The notes: generated by a model not told the origin, from the sequence alone. DNA of 64,000 bases from Holothuria scabra (GCA_037179385.1 CM074200.1:31809884-31873883), one strand, 5' to 3'. Counted from the stretch's first letter, positions 12,697-26,266 are shown. A program made the numbers and translations.

Positions 12697-15466
12697 ATTC
12701 ATAAATACTTTAATTTCGAGAAGTTTAGAAGGGAAAGGGCTTTTCTTTTTTATGAATTTTCCATTGATCATCAATTATTCTCCTTAATTTGGCTTAAAGG
12801 GAAGCAATTGTACAGCCTTCTAGACAGCACAGAAATTCAATATAATTATTCCAAGCAATGTGGCATCATTAAAGACCAATTTTATCCCAAGTCAAACGTA
12901 GTATGAGATTTTCCGAGGCAAGTCTGGAAGGCAGTTGGGCAAAGCAGTGCAAAGCACCATATTTCTCCGAAATTACCCATAGTGCAACAGAACAGTGACG
13001 TAAAACCTGCACCTAATGTATACTTTTGTTTGCTATTGCGGAATATCATATACACTATACTGCACAAACGTTCGTAACACTACTGAAGACTATCACAACT
13101 GCCCATCGTTTCATTCATTTTACAAATGTTTCAACGGTTGAGTTTGAGATAAAGGTTCAGAAATCAAAAGATTAACTCCTTAAAAGCATATGGCCGCCTC
13201 TTCCGGGCCAAGTGCATATGATTTTGAGCCAGTTCGACCAAGGAAAACTCGAGCACCTGCGAGCGATGTGACCAGCACCCGCAGCGAACCAGCCGTACAG
13301 TCTATACATGCTAACATTAGACCAAGGGTCAGTACGTTACGTATAGGCTTATACTAGTATAGCAATACGTAGCCTATGCCGTATAACAATAACACCGATC
13401 GATGTGTATTGTGTCTTAGCCGATTTCTCTTCGCGATTGCCTTCTTTTAACGTTTAAGTGTCCACAAATATCCTACATTACTTACGAGAATTACAAAAGG
13501 TTCGACTAAATCGAATCTTTGCGAAATGAGTGAAAACGAACCTTACTGTTGCACCGAAAAGCATGCTAAAGTACGGTCTCGCTAGTCCCAGCTTGTTGTT
13601 GTTACCGCTTGTAGTTTCAGGGTGTACCGAAAGTAACTTATCTTGGTTTGTACAAAAGCAGTCAGAAATAACGAGTATTTTTTATTTGAGGGATGAAACA
13701 AAAAGAAGAACAAAAAATTACTGGGTTATCAAAAATTTTTATCAGTAAAGCAAAAGCAACTATGAAGTTTTTTAAGCTTCGTAAAGGGTAATTATAAATT
13801 CAGCTGTAAGTGTACGTAAGTTGGTAACCACTTTTGTGAAATCTGATCAGGTGCAGGTTTTACGTCATCAATCAGCTGATCCATGGTCGTGTTTCTTCGA
13901 GTATGGCGATACTCAAGTCTTGAAGAGCGGGAGATTTGAAACTTTTTTTTCGGTATGAGTTTTTTGTGGAAAAACAACACAGTAGTGTTAATATCTAATG
14001 TTTATATATGTACTTCACATATGTGGGGAGTCAAATGGCCACTATTGCTCCCCTTTAAGTTTCATGAAGTGCTCGTACAGGTGTACGTTACCATGACATT
14101 GACATTGAATAGCGTAGCGAAAAGCTGTATTAATATTACTGCAATGCACAGTAGAGTAGCTAGCTAGCTAGCTACACGCTACCTTCGTCGCTTGTACGTA
14201 CCGTATGTACACAGTCATGACTCATAGTCATACAATGATACAGTTATAGGCCTACTTTGTGCCGTCTATTTGACTAATAAGTTATATTCTGGAAGTCTTG
14301 AACGAGGTCATATTTGGAACGATTTATCTCTTGGATTTGTGACTATAGTCGTGAATAGTTCCACTAAAATTATATACTAGCTCGAGGATCTGTGGTTTGG
14401 TTTATATTGCTCACTGTGACGTTTGACTTTGGAAACGTCCTGCTATACGTTGTTGAACACAGACTAAACAACTAACGTTAGGCTAACATAACGTTAGACC
14501 TAGCCTTTCAAATTAGGGTTACGTTGTTTTCGAAATGAGGCTGAGTCAGTAAACTAGCTTGACCTTTTTGAGTGGAACTTTATGGAACCAGAAATACTTG
14601 CCTTTACTAACGGTGGCTGTCGCTATTCCTAAAGTTTTCATTGCAGAGAGAATCTATCACAATCTTGATGACGTTTATTGTCAATGCAGTAAGCAGGCTA
14701 CTTGGGCCGGCTGAGGCTCTTCTTAATATTATCACATCTGCATTTCCTTTGGCGATTCTGGTGCTAAATTTCCTAACATAGGCCTAGCTAATGGTGCACA
14801 GAATACTTGACTAAGCCTTATGTATGGAATATGCGAGATGGGCTTTTCAGGTTAGTGAGTAACGTTAGAGGTTTCGAGTCTAACTGAGGTAGGCCTAGGC
14901 CTAGGAAGTCATGTAGTCCTACCTATAAATCTTTTTCTCATCAACAGCGTACCATATCAATATTTACACGATCGGGGTCTAAGCCTAAGCCTAAGCCCTT
15001 TGTGGACTTTGAAACACTAACAAGACCTTCACTTAATATTCTCTGAATTAAAGGTCTGAAATCTGATTAGGACCTAATTTATTCGTTTCAATGTACACAA
15101 CATTGCGCCAAATATATTTACATTTTAAGTTGGACAGTTATGGGGTAAATTACAGTCGTATGCCTTAATTGCTTAAAACGTCAGACACCATGAAGTAGTT
15201 GGGCTAGTATGTGTGCTATGTATGTGACCTAAAACTATGTAGTCAAGCCTACATATACCTTGAGGCTTGTCAGCAAAGCTGTGTTTATGGTCATGTTGAT
15301 CAAAAACTTTCTCTCCATACACCCTATGTCTCTACACTGGATTAGAACATGGGTAACTGACCAATCACAAGCCAGCATTCTCAAAAAGTATTTATGAATC
15401 AGTGTTAATAAGTAACTAAAAACTAAGGCAATAGCTGGAGGGCATCAATTGAGTAATTAACACGGA
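12697..15466. other. Gene-free sequence with TAGGCCTA-type words
   Basis: No exon or RNA gene recognised. Palindromic words such as TAGGCCTAGGCCTAGG (near 14890) and AAGCCTAAGCCTAAGCC (near 14980) are frequent, and CATATG occurs twice around GGCCGCCTCTTCCGGGCC at 13190-13230. Confidence 0.5.
14152..14176 (+). repeat. TAGC tetranucleotide run
   Basis: GTAGCTAGCTAGCTAGCTAC, a short self-complementary microsatellite. Confidence 0.8.
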
Positions 15467-15560
15467 CTTCCTATACATGGACAGAGCATACCGCACCGTA
15501 GATTGTCGCTATCGTGCGTGGGAGAAAAGGCTCACCAAGATGGCTATCTGATATGATTTT
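15467..15560 (+). repeat. Dispersed repeat, copy 1 (ACTTCCTATA..ATGGACAGAGC)
   Basis: GGACTTCCTATACATGGACA followed by GTAGATTGTCGCTATCGTGCGTGG. The same succession recurs in diverged form at 59261 and 59386, and the downstream part (AAGATGGCTATCTG..GATTTTGT) matches 59456-59490. Confidence 0.6.
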
Positions 15561-15960
15561 GTATCAAAATTTGGACTTGCTCAAGTAAATTCTCATATTT
15601 TGCAAGAAAGTTGAAACATTTTCGAAATATGGCAAGGTAAGGTCAAAATCACTTCACGTATTGCAAGAATATGATATTTTTTCCCCATTCAAGTTTAACT
15701 TTTGTTTGAAATATACAAGAGTCGTCGTCAAATAAGACGATTTATAGCTTGACGGCGGCAATCTTGGTGCGCCTTTTTTGCCCGGTCGGTGGCGACCACC
15801 TACGGATAGGACATACATGTTACATGCTATGTCCATGTATATAAGTCCGTGGTAATTAAAGACCAATCATTTCATAATTTGAAGGTTTGTTATACTCACA
15901 AGGTACATCTTGAATTGTATAACAAGTCAAAAAATTCAAAAATATACATTAAACAGTATG

Positions 15961-16570
15961 AAAATACGAACTCTTACAATCCAACTCCGATCTTAATAGG
16001 ACATTCTGGAGCCAATATATAAATTGTCGAAATTTATTTACCTAAAACAAATTAGTCCATTACGCAATAATTTATAGCTTTCTTGTTGTAAAACTCACAT
16101 CACCTGCTTTATTTCCTTTTAAAATCAAAAAGTTTTTAATGGCCTTGAGCACTTCCTGTTTGCTTGCATAGCATGTTGCACAGAGAGGGCTTAATTAATT
16201 ACATACATCAGCCCATGAGACCAGGAGTGCTATCACACGTTGGTACAAGATTAAGTGTCTTCAGAAGAACAAAGAAATACACAGACCGTAATCGGAGTAT
16301 ATAGTACAACAATGACATCACAAATTATTGTGCAATTTACCATTTAAATTTGAGTGAATTAACTTCAACACTTTAAACCCGCACAACCAATGGAGTAGGG
16401 AAAACAAGCCAATGATCCACAACTGGACAAAAGGCTGTGTCCTGCGCGGTCGGCTTGAACTAATAGGTTGGACAGTGGGCCGTAAAACTCCGTCTAACTA
16501 ACTCAATATTTAAAATCTCAGCTCAGGAATTTCCTATGAAGATGTGAGTTGAACCGTTAGAAGTTATTTT
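15961..16570 (+). mobile_element. Long-TIR element, copy B, with an internal insertion
   Basis: Starts near CGAACTCTTACAATCCAACT and ends in the complementary GTGAGTTGAACCGTTAGAAG. Compared with copies A and C it carries about 140 extra bases at roughly 16370-16510, interrupting the right inverted end just before ATCTCAGCTCAGGAATTTCC. Confidence 0.65.
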
Positions 16571-16741
16571 GTATGTATTTTAATAATATATATGTTATGA
16601 GTTTTGTCTTGAGGTGCACTTTAATATCTCTCCATGGGACCTTTATTCTTTGGAAATAAGAGCTCCTGTGAGGCCTTTTTAGCTAACGTTTCAGTATATC
16701 TTTTAAAAAATATGTTAAATTCCTCGGTTGCAACCCTTGAA

Positions 16742-16900
16742 ATCAAAGGACCACGAAACCAGAGGTCCCCGATACCGAAAATGTAAGAGCGTTAACGAGA
16801 TCAGAGGTAGGCTTAAGCGAGACCGAAAATCAAAGAAGGTTCACGAGACCAAAAAGCAAATAGGGTCCTGAAGACCAAAAATGAGTAAAGGTTCGCTACA
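16742..16900 (+). repeat. Degenerate tandem array of a roughly 30-bp unit
   Basis: About five imperfect units built on (A)CGAGACCGAAAATCAAAGAAGG. The units vary strongly (ACCACGAAACCAGAGGTCC, ACGAGATCAGAGGTAGGC, GAAGACCAAAAATGAGTAAA). The minus-strand frame 16813-17073 runs through it and is probably chance. Confidence 0.5.
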
Positions 16901-18606
16901 CTGACATCAAAAACCCGTTGACCTGTATTCACTTTCAGTCTCGCGGGCCTATCTTCATATGAAGTTCCGGTATCGTAAACCTTCGACCTCGTGCCTGGGA
17001 TGCCCCCAATTGTTTTTTTGTTTTTTTTTTTCAGAAACGGCAATAGTTCCGTGTAAATGATGGCATCGTTCATTTTTATTAAATATTTAGCTGTAGTGCG
17101 AACAAAATGAAGAAAATGTCCTTGTTATTCGGGAAATTATATTTGATTGGGCTAAAACAAAACTCAATTTTATGTGTTTTTCCAAGTAGGCCCACATTTT
17201 AATATTCGGTGCGCGTTAGTAGGAAATATGGTAGAGTCTCTCGCTTGTCATAAATTGAGAGAATTTTCTCTTTTGTGTAGGCTCTTCGTCAGTTGTGATT
17301 CAATAGGTGGCAGCATTTATGTATTGCCTGTAGCGACCGTCAACAAATTATCCTTTCTCTATAGTTGAGAAAGTATGTGAAACTGGTAATGGGGATGTTA
17401 GATTCGATATATAGACAATAAAGTTAAGTAGTTGGGTAGGGTGGGTAAGGGTGGGGTGAGATAACTTTTATGGCTGATTGTGTTAGGGTGAGATTCCCCA
17501 AAATTGTATTTAGAAGTGGTAACTTCCTTGGGGTGCCTTGATATCTCTGCCGGATAAATATAAGACGAAGATTTGATCTTTCTTCTCTTTAATTTTTGCA
17601 ATAATTTTGTTCAAAGGAAGATGCTCACTATTAACTATGAACCTGTTCAAAAAACTCTGTTAGTTTTTGAAATAGCGTAACTTATGTTATCAATTGCAGG
17701 ATTATTGTGACTGAAAAATTTCGCATAAAGCACCTTTTGTGAGAAACTTTTACACTCCACCAACTGTGTTTGTCTGTCTAACAGGCTATAGAGTTGGCAA
17801 GATTGATCGTGCAAGGTGCACGCACGGCGTCTTTCGAAAAACTTTTAGTAATATTTTAAACTGAATTGCAGAATTGATATTCCTTTCGATTAGAGGAAAC
17901 CCGGCCCTCCATCTGTTGTGTCGTCTGTCCCACACAACTCTATAAATGATCTCATAAAACTGAAATCATGTTTTCTTTGCATTCACAGCCCCTCATGGAT
18001 TTAGTACTCCTCAGAGGCACTCACTTTCTATCACATTTTGAACGGATATTAAAATGTTTGGTCGGAATAGATTGTTGGTAAATCGATCGTCTTCCCATCA
18101 TACTTAAGATTATATCTCAATGGAGACTAGCTTTTTCGTTCTTTGTTTTAGAGGTCATGCGAAACACTGAAAATACAAAGCAGTCTTCTTATCATGCTGC
18201 ATCTGAGACAATTACTGCCTTGTCACAGAATGATAGAAAGAAAACGTGCCGTATGCAGGCTGTAAATACGAGGGTTTTTATACATAACCACTTTTTTAGA
18301 AAAAAAAAAAAAAGAATAGACAACACATCCATGTGACGATACGTCTTCTCTTAAAGAAGGCACTAAAAATATGACAGTCTGAGCCTTTCCGGTGTTTCTT
18401 AAAGGAGAAGGGGTACGAAGGAACGAATGTCATGCAATATTCGACAGAATGAGAAAAATAGACTCAAAGTGACTGAGGTTTGTGGATACTCGTCGGTTGG
18501 GAACACAGCGACATTTTTTATAATTGTAATTAATAACAGCAAAACGTGATTATCATCATCAGTAATTGTTGGTGATTGAAAAGATGCCTGTTTCACTTTA
18601 AAAACA

Positions 18607-18925
18607 AAAGAGTGAAGTTATGTTACTCTATTGTCACTCTCTAATAGAGTGACAAGGGTAAATTTACTCCATTAGAGTGTACTATTTCAAGTTCACTTCT
18701 GAATGATAGCATGCAGGGATTACGTTATTTTTCAGAGAGACCTCTGCACTGTTGAAAATTGCTGTAAATTTACAACCAAAAGATTTTACTTTTTGATTTA
18801 ATTTACAGAGAATGTTAAAAGTGTATAAGGATTCCACGCAGAGCGAAAATTTGCTCTTTGGAGTAAATTGGCGTTTTTTGAATAACCTGTATACCTTTCA
18901 CTCTTCCAACGAGTGAAGTTTCACT
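18607..18925. repeat. Cluster of short GAGTGAA/ACTCT motifs, copy 1
   Basis: The motifs AGAGTGAAG, ACTCTATT, CACTCTCTAATAGAGTG and TTTACTCCATTAGAGTG recur in both orientations, with CACTCTTCCAACGAGTGAAG at the right edge. A similar cluster is at 35992-36270. It looks like a foldback-type element with short repeated termini. Confidence 0.45.
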
Positions 18926-19026
18926 ATTTTCTATATCAAGAGCGTTGATATTGACGGCGGAAGGACGAGAAAGAGTCAGTTTTCGAAAGAACTTTTTATC
19001 TTACTATGGAGAATAGGAACAACTGT

Positions 19027-19160
19027 TTGAGATGGAAAGATCAGGGCCGCCACCAGCTTTTTTTCAAGGGGGGGGGGTGCGTTTGGAAACTGGAGCATGT
19101 GAGTGAGGAAATTGTTGTGGACGAGGTCGGGGTGGGCATGGGACAGGCCCCCTCCCATGG
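19027..19160. repeat. Repeat-like GC-rich segment with G-run
   Basis: GGGCCGCCACCAGC followed by a T-run and nine G. The style matches other G/C-run segments of the window (10.6, 20.3, 20.9 kb). Overlapping chance frames on both strands (18976-19158 -, 19006-19227 +) are rejected as genes. Confidence 0.35.
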
Positions 19161-20250
19161 TAGGGAGCTTTGCAATTTTTCAACTAAAAATGGTGCTATC
19201 TGGTGCCTACTAAGAGAAGAAATTTAGGCGTAGGATTAACTGTATCTGGGAGGGTGATTGATAATTGAAATCATTATATTGTCCTTGAAACACATATGAA
19301 TGATTGACTCACAAATAAATTTGACCCCTAACACAATTGCAACTGTATTAAATATCAAACACTCACAGTTCAAAATTTAGTCGGTTTCCCACTTGGTTCA
19401 CTCCTCCAATAATGAGTCTGTCCACGATTATTAACCAATTACCTGACGGGGACTATAAACTATAAACTGTTTTACAGCAAGCGTGATTATAAGCTTACAA
19501 AATACACAAACTGACATTAAATTTACCCTCCCGGCCAATAAAAGATGTTGCAAAGGGCGCGACAATAATGGTAGCGCAAATAGCCCTCTTGTTGTCGGGG
19601 GTAATTGTCAACACAGACAATAAAAAGAGTTTTTAAAGAAAGCAAAATAGATTCCACAACATTTTTCAAAATCAGTTGAAGAGAACATTCAGGTTGTAAA
19701 TGAATTAAAACTGTTATCATAGTGGTAATGGTTTAAGAGTTTAAATGAGAAGTTTCCATTTTGCATTTCTTCAAGTGACCAGTCTCATGATAAATGGCTG
19801 TCACTGCACGATAATGCCATAAAAAAGCTCTTTACTTTCGTGGTCTCAAAAGCCCGAAAATTGCATCTAACTAGCCTACTAGGTTTAGGTTACTTCGATT
19901 TATCATGAATTCGGTATCCAGAGAGCCAAGCAGACCTTTTGTCTTGGCTATTTCTTGCAATGTACTTAATTATGGCTATTTCAGAGTGGTCACATGATGT
20001 AAATTACGTCAATTAATGTTTCTTCGTGTACTCATCTTGATTTCCAGCTGCCAAAAATGTACACCTAACGGTGATTAATTTCCATAACTTTTCCTCCGTA
20101 AGATTGCTTGCTTTTGGCTCTAGCAGGTTTAATCTTTATCTTCACAAAGTAGCACATTGTTACATTAAAATCTTAATCGAGACCTGCCATAAACATGGAA
20201 TATAAAGACCGCCTTCATATTAGAATGCGAAAGAGAGGGATAGAAGTATG

Positions 20251-20535
20251 GGCGTCCGCAGGTAGGGGCAAGGGGGAACTTTCCCCCCTGGAAAATGAAA
20301 AACCTGAAAAACGAAGAAAACAAAAAAGAAAAATTAACATCAACATTCCTTAACAGTTCATTCGGTGTTTTCCTTATTTATATGCGCTAAACAGGCTTTA
20401 GAAATGCATTTCCAGCGATCTGAGAGACATCTTGGGCCACAATTTTCTTGCACTCTGCGCCAACTCATGGTGGCGCGGAGTTTTTCCCCCTAAAAGAATT
20501 GTACCCCCCCCCCCGAATTTTCTTCTGCGGAGGCC
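20251..20535. mobile_element. Small element with GGCGTCCGCAG ends
   Basis: 285 bp between GGCGTCCGCAG at 20251 and the inverted CTGCGGAGGCC ending at 20535 (one mismatch in 11). Just inside each end lies a G-run or C-run (GGGGCAAGGGGG; CCCCCCCCCCC). No transposase. Confidence 0.55.
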
Positions 20536-20904
20536 AATGTATAGAAAATTTAAACATGTTTTAATAGAAAAACTTGCTGAAGAGAAATGGCAATGTAGTC
20601 TTCTACCATGTGCAGCAAATCAAATGGAAAGTCTGAAAAGCCGTGGCTTCGACCGAGCGCCCCTGCAGACCATTTTAGCCCCCTCTTACCGAAATCCCCA
20701 GCTCCACCACCGACTCGAAGGTTGAGCGGAAATGACTGATGGGAATGCAGCCCTGGATTTACAGACGCGAATATTGATAGACCTCTCGAAGATACTTGCG
20801 AGATCGACGACGAGCTGAAACTTCGCCACATGATAGTCTAGAAGGAGTGAAAACGTAGGAAAGATTGCTGTTTGGTCGTCCCATACACAATTCCGACCGC
20901 ATTT

Positions 20905-21040
20905 TAAAAAAAATCTCCACACCCGGCGACACTCCACACCCGGCGGCGACGCCCCTCCCCCAATTTTTTTTGGGGGGGAAGGGGGCGGGCGGGTCTTGAG
21001 GGGGTGGGTTCGCACCCTCCCCACCCCGGCGACGGCCATG
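20905..21040. repeat. GC-rich segment with C-run/G-run hairpin
   Basis: CCCCTCCCCCAATTTTTT is followed at once by its near-complement TTGGGGGGGAAGGGGG, and direct CACACCCGGCGGCGAC repeats precede it. Together they give the chance 153-codon minus frame 20686-21147, whose composition is low-complexity. Confidence 0.45.
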
Positions 21041-21143
21041 AAAGATGTAAATTTTTGAAGATTGTTCACAGTTACGTGTCCTTTAGTAACCAAAAATTTC
21101 CCATTGTTCAATAATAATGAAGAGAATTTCTCTAGGGCGACGC

Positions 21144-21269
21144 GCACTGTTTAACAAAAAAAAATTCCTAACTGGCTAACGATAGCCCTAATCCCTAACT
21201 CTAAAAAAGAACATAATCGATACAATATAATGGCAACAGCTAATCAAGAAATACCTTGTTAAACAGTAC
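21144..21269 (-). mobile_element. GCACTG MITE, copy 2 (inverted)
   Basis: Same family as the units at 6706 and 36968, in reverse orientation: it opens with GCACTGTTTAAC, an A-run and TTCCTAACTGGCTAACGAT and closes with CTTGTTAAACAGTAC. Confidence 0.75.
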
Positions 21270-24200
21270 GCATTTACCCATTCCTTCTTCACAAAACTAG
21301 TCGAAGAGGTCAACAATTCTTTAAATTTTTTCAGTCTCTTAAAATTTTATAGCATCCATGGTCTAACTCAAGTTACTGCTGACTCATAAACTGTTAAAAA
21401 GACTCAAAATCGCTGTAAACTTGCAGAACACAAAATGAAGAGAAATACAGAGGGAACAGAAGAGGTTCTGGTAGTAACTTTCCAGAACGTTTTAACTGTT
21501 ATTTATGTCATTATTTTTTGTTCTGTAAATCCATCGTAATTTCTCACAGTGTGGCAAACACGGCCGGGCGGAAAAAATAGATATTCGGGGAAGAGAGACT
21601 GATTGGCAGGAAGAATATGTAAGCGAAGCTTCAGTCCCGGTTAGCCCTAAGCAGAGAGTTGTCAGACAACTCCCTGCTCTAAGCATACAAAAATCCTTTT
21701 TAAACCCCCAAAAGGCAGGAAAGTTAGCACTTTCCGGGTGTTCTAAGATTCAAGTGGATTTTTACTGATCAATGTTCGTGGTCCCGACATCTTGAGGGTT
21801 AGGCAATTTTTTGACCTAGTTTCTGATACTTTTATTGGGAGCTAAGAAGGCTACCGGCTCAGTCCAAACCGTCCATCTCTCATAACTCGGTCTTTTAGTA
21901 CAGTGCTGTAAAGCTCTTGGAAACTTATTCACTTTTCAAGTCTGAGCTATGTCTGTGGTTGACTGAACAAGAGATGCTTAATTATGACTTTAAAAGATTT
22001 ATAAAGCCAATGAACATTTGCAACTCAGTACCAAACGACCGTTAAGTCTGGATCACCAAAAATTTGTTCCTTTCGCTAATAGCTTGTAGATCGTCGGAAA
22101 TCATAGTTGTACCATACCATTCACACAACTTCCTTATTAAAGGGTTGAACTGACCGAGTAGATGAGTAACACGTGATTAGTGGTTCATTGTTGCTCACTG
22201 AGCTTTTGTAATCAAAAAGAAGTTTTTGAACTTTTCAAGACTGAAACTAGTTGATAAATGACTTGAGTCACGGAGGTGAAGATGGACTGAATTACGTCAT
22301 AGGGAATAAATAGTGACATCAACAGTAGGCAATTCCACGCATAGAGAGGTCAACGGGATACACTCCCTAAGACAGGAACTACACTTCCTTTGTCAGGGAA
22401 TGAACCTTTACAATTCTCGTGGAGCTAAGATATGGGATGTATTTTGTTTTATCTTTACTTTCATAATGATCGGGACTTAAGCCTATTTGGTGGATATTTT
22501 GAATAAACACACTTTAGACTGTCAGGCGGACAGGTTTTTATTTTGCAATACTAAGGACAATATTTAAGGGCAGATATTTGATGAAATCTGTTCCAATCTT
22601 CCCAACTCAGTAACTTTTAGCCCTTGTCGAGAATGTTGTCATCTCCTCTTTAAGCCTAACGGTACCATACCCCTGTCCACCTTATAGAAAGGTAGGACAA
22701 AGGCAAAGTCTGCTAGTTGACTGGTCCACCCGAAGGCGCTTCAGTCAGACAGGCGATCGACTCCGTCGGCTGGACAACTGATTTTAGTGGCCAGCCTTTA
22801 TGGGAAATGGGAGGGAAGTCAAGGTTCCCGGAGAAAACCCCAAGTACATTTAAGCGGGATTCAAACCAAGTGAACATGTGAAACACATTGGCCCACAGAA
22901 GCTGAGATAGATCATTCTGTCTCTCGGCGACCCAGATAGGTGAGAATCAAAAGAATTGCACAAAACTGGTCTGTACACTGTGACGCTATAGCTGTATTTG
23001 TAACACGTAATATTCATTATGCAATATTCTAACGAAATATTTATTAACTATGTTGTGTAACAATGGGGCTAAAGGTCGGATATAAGCTGTCCATCAATTC
23101 TTCAATTCCGGAATTCTTCGTGTACGAAAACGTGAAAGATTCGATAGTGACCATTGACCAATAATGACAAATGATCCCGTGTTTCCGTTGAATTCAAGGC
23201 CTGTGTTATCTCCTATGTGAAAGGTCACATGATTCGGTCATTACCTTAAGTGATGGCCAAGTGATTTCACATAAAGTTATCGTGCGAACAGTTACATTTC
23301 ATTTGAAGCTGATTACTTGTGCAAAAAACACGGTCTGGAGTGTAAAAATTAACGTGAACTTCTTGAAGTTTAAGTGAGATTAGCGTTAGAGAAAGGGTCA
23401 CATTAAAACTTGGAGGTGTTACTGGCAATGATATTGAACGGTAAGTTCTGATTTATGCAAATGCTCCTAGACTTGTTGAGATTATCCTTGACAAACTACT
23501 TAAATGTGGTTCTTCCCTTTTGTTGTAGCTGTTCTTTCATTTCAATACATATAGCAACAGTCAAGTCTCGTAAACCTCTCATAATTGGTTTATTCAAAAT
23601 AGTAGTAAAAACAAACAAACAAAAAAAAAATCATTTAGACGCAGGAGCTTCAAAACTAAAGACGTGCCGCTGCATGGTTAACTCAGATAACCCAATTGGG
23701 CTTGAGTCCTTTAAAACAACGAGTCTTATGGAAATGAGCTGTAGGGATATACTTATTCTGGCCATCTCAGTTGCAAGATTTCCTTAAATCAAATGAAATG
23801 GTTAATCATAGCACTTTGTACATTTTCAGATACAACGGAGGTGAGGTCCCCAAAACTGAACGAGATACAACCCCGCTTTTTTTTTTCCCTACGACTGACA
23901 TTGCTATGCAGTAGATATAAACCAAAGACTAAACATGTTGTAGTTGACGGCAAATCGATCCATGTATAAATCACTTTTTCCCGGAGTTTCCATGAACACA
24001 TTCAGAATATAGACACATCTGAACAATAAGACGTCGGAAAATAAGGGTTTCACCTCGGTAAATACATACTAGTATGAGGGTCCTTTCGTACACATATACA
24101 AACAAAAAAGTACAATAACGCAAAAGTTAAAAGTCTGCAAATTAACAGTTCTCCTCTTCTTTATTTTTCCGCCACGGACTCAGTCCCACTCGCACATCCC

Positions 24201-26266
24201 TTTCCTCGATCCTCAATCCAAAAAAACTGACACACCTTATGTCCTACCTCTATTCTCCTTTCATCCCGCTCTCCCATCATGCCTCCTATTTAAACCATAC
24301 TTTGACTAACAAAACCTTACTGCATACCTAACGCGTTTTCTATCTAGGGGCTTAAATTACGCTACAAAGAAATAGAACTCTAAACACAAAAGAAAGCCTG
24401 CATAGTAACAAAATCACAGATAACTTATTCCAAGAAGAGAACTAACATCTCACCAACAATTCACAGATAAAAGCAACCAAGATATTCCATTTTTGTGTTT
24501 ACACTAGAATATATGGAGACTTTCCATACCTAAAAAACTCTGTATTGATTAAAATAAACCAAACCAGTTGAACACGTGACGGTTTCAGCACGTGTTTGAC
24601 ATGGGAAATGCACCTTTATATAATAATCAAAACGTAGGCCTACAGTTAGTCCTTATCATGAAGTAACATGTGGTATATCTGTTTCTGCTTGCTGCCAATG
24701 CATCCTTATCTATCTACTGCTTTTTTAAAATCAGTTAGCTGTAATGAAAGCTATCTAACAAATAATGTTGGTTTATACACATTGAACTTTTGCACTTTTT
24801 CCATATTAATCACGGCAATGTTTGATATTGCCCTGCGTTGAACTTTATTAAGTTTCTTTTAGTTCATCTTGCAAAGTGAAAGGACCTAGGCTGATAAAAA
24901 TGACCGAAGCCATTTTGTTTGTTTCCTTGATTCATTTTGAAAGTCGTGCTTATGAAAAAAGAGTCACTCACATGTCTGATTCAGTAGTCTATTACCTGAT
25001 ACTGAATGTTTTATATAATACCTTCCATTTGCAATGTGATTAGCCTAAGACCAGCAGTCCATTGCACTCGCTTACGTTGGTAACCCATCGTTACATCAGA
25101 TAACACGATTGCTTCCCTTTGCCTTTCTTTTAACTTTCTGGCTGACTGTATAAAATGTGACACCAATTGACGATAGATTCAAAGCAGTTCTTAAATCCAA
25201 ATCAAAGCTAAGTCCGTGCAATTTGTTCTTTAACATAGCGTAAAGTAAGAGTGAACTTCAGATTTAACAAGTGTGTAAACATACCAGGAGCCAATATATA
25301 TCATTTTGATGAGTAGTGTTTTGCATGTAAGTTGCATTGATTTTCTTTAAATTTTATGCGATTAGTTTTTCTACTCGATGTAACAAATAATGTGTATCGT
25401 TTGAAAGTAATCCAGTTCCATACCAGAGGCCTTTATTTATAACGATGTAGCTTAATTTAAAAAGGAGCAGATACACCTCCGATTGATCTACATTCTTTCT
25501 GAAAGGTGGCCCAGGTCAAACACAAGGTCATACATAGTTCTAAAATTTGTATGCACTAACGAAAGTCCAGTACATTTTAAATATTTAAAGAGATTTAAGT
25601 TCCTGTGGTATGGCGGTCAGTTCATTGAATGGAATAAAACTCGCTGAAGTGGTGACTTTGTAATGCGTGTTTTATATCTATATTTTAACGTCTACGTTGG
25701 ACTGTTATTTTGTCATTTCCACAGTGCTGTAGATAGAAGATGAGCCCACGAGACTGTTCTACATTAGAAATCCATCTAAATACGTCTTCTTATATATAGA
25801 ACAATGCATGTAACTCTCCCCTAGGCACTTTTTGCATTATTTTGGGGTCGGGTAAATAAATGCAATATATGGAGATATATGTATGTAGTGCATGCAAGTT
25901 TTAAGAGGAATTGAGGAGAGTTTTAAGGGGAATTGAAGAGGAACACCCTTGAAGGGTTTCTTCCTTAAATAACAAAGAGAAAGCATAATTCGACCGCACC
26001 GCGGGCTGTCTAGGCTTCTGTAGAAGAGGTATATTGTATAATTATGTCTGTTTTTCTATAGATGCTTCAATTTTGGCCATCTTTGTAACAAATACTTGCC
26101 CTCTGTGTTTACATACAGATATTAGTTAAGAGTAACGCAATCCTCTAAAAGAGAACTATTTTCAATCCCCCTCCATTTTAAAATCCTTAGTCTATAAATA
26201 AATTTTCCTTGTAATCTTAAGAAAGGTGTTGAGGGATTGACATTTTGCTAAAGACCTGGTAGCCCC
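21270..26266. other. No gene found; one possible untranslated exon
   Basis: A strong donor GTAAGT at 23441 follows a stretch with stops in all useful frames, so at most it could end a 5' untranslated exon of a plus-strand gene such as the kisspeptin gene. The 110-codon frame 23455-23787 starts inside that would-be intron and has no domain. The segment 22676-22930 (TTCCCGGAGAAAACCCC, GGGATTCAAACC) looks like an old dispersed repeat. Confidence 0.4.

Larger units (their letters stand above)
16901..20250. other. No gene found outside the listed repeats
   Basis: Open frames here (for example 17398-17601 -, 18399-18596 -, 19523-19720 -) have no domain, no codon bias and no partner exons. Confidence 0.5.

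Noticed and set aside
20686..21147. 153-codon minus-strand open frame
   Set aside because: It runs through a GC-rich, low-complexity repeat (C-run/G-run hairpin) and part of a MITE; the translation is Pro/Gly/Arg-rich with no domain.
22676..22930. tRNA- or SINE-like words (GGGATTCAAACC, CCCGGAGAAAACCCC)
   Set aside because: I could not find a matching A box or cloverleaf or a second copy in the window; left as an unspecified old repeat.
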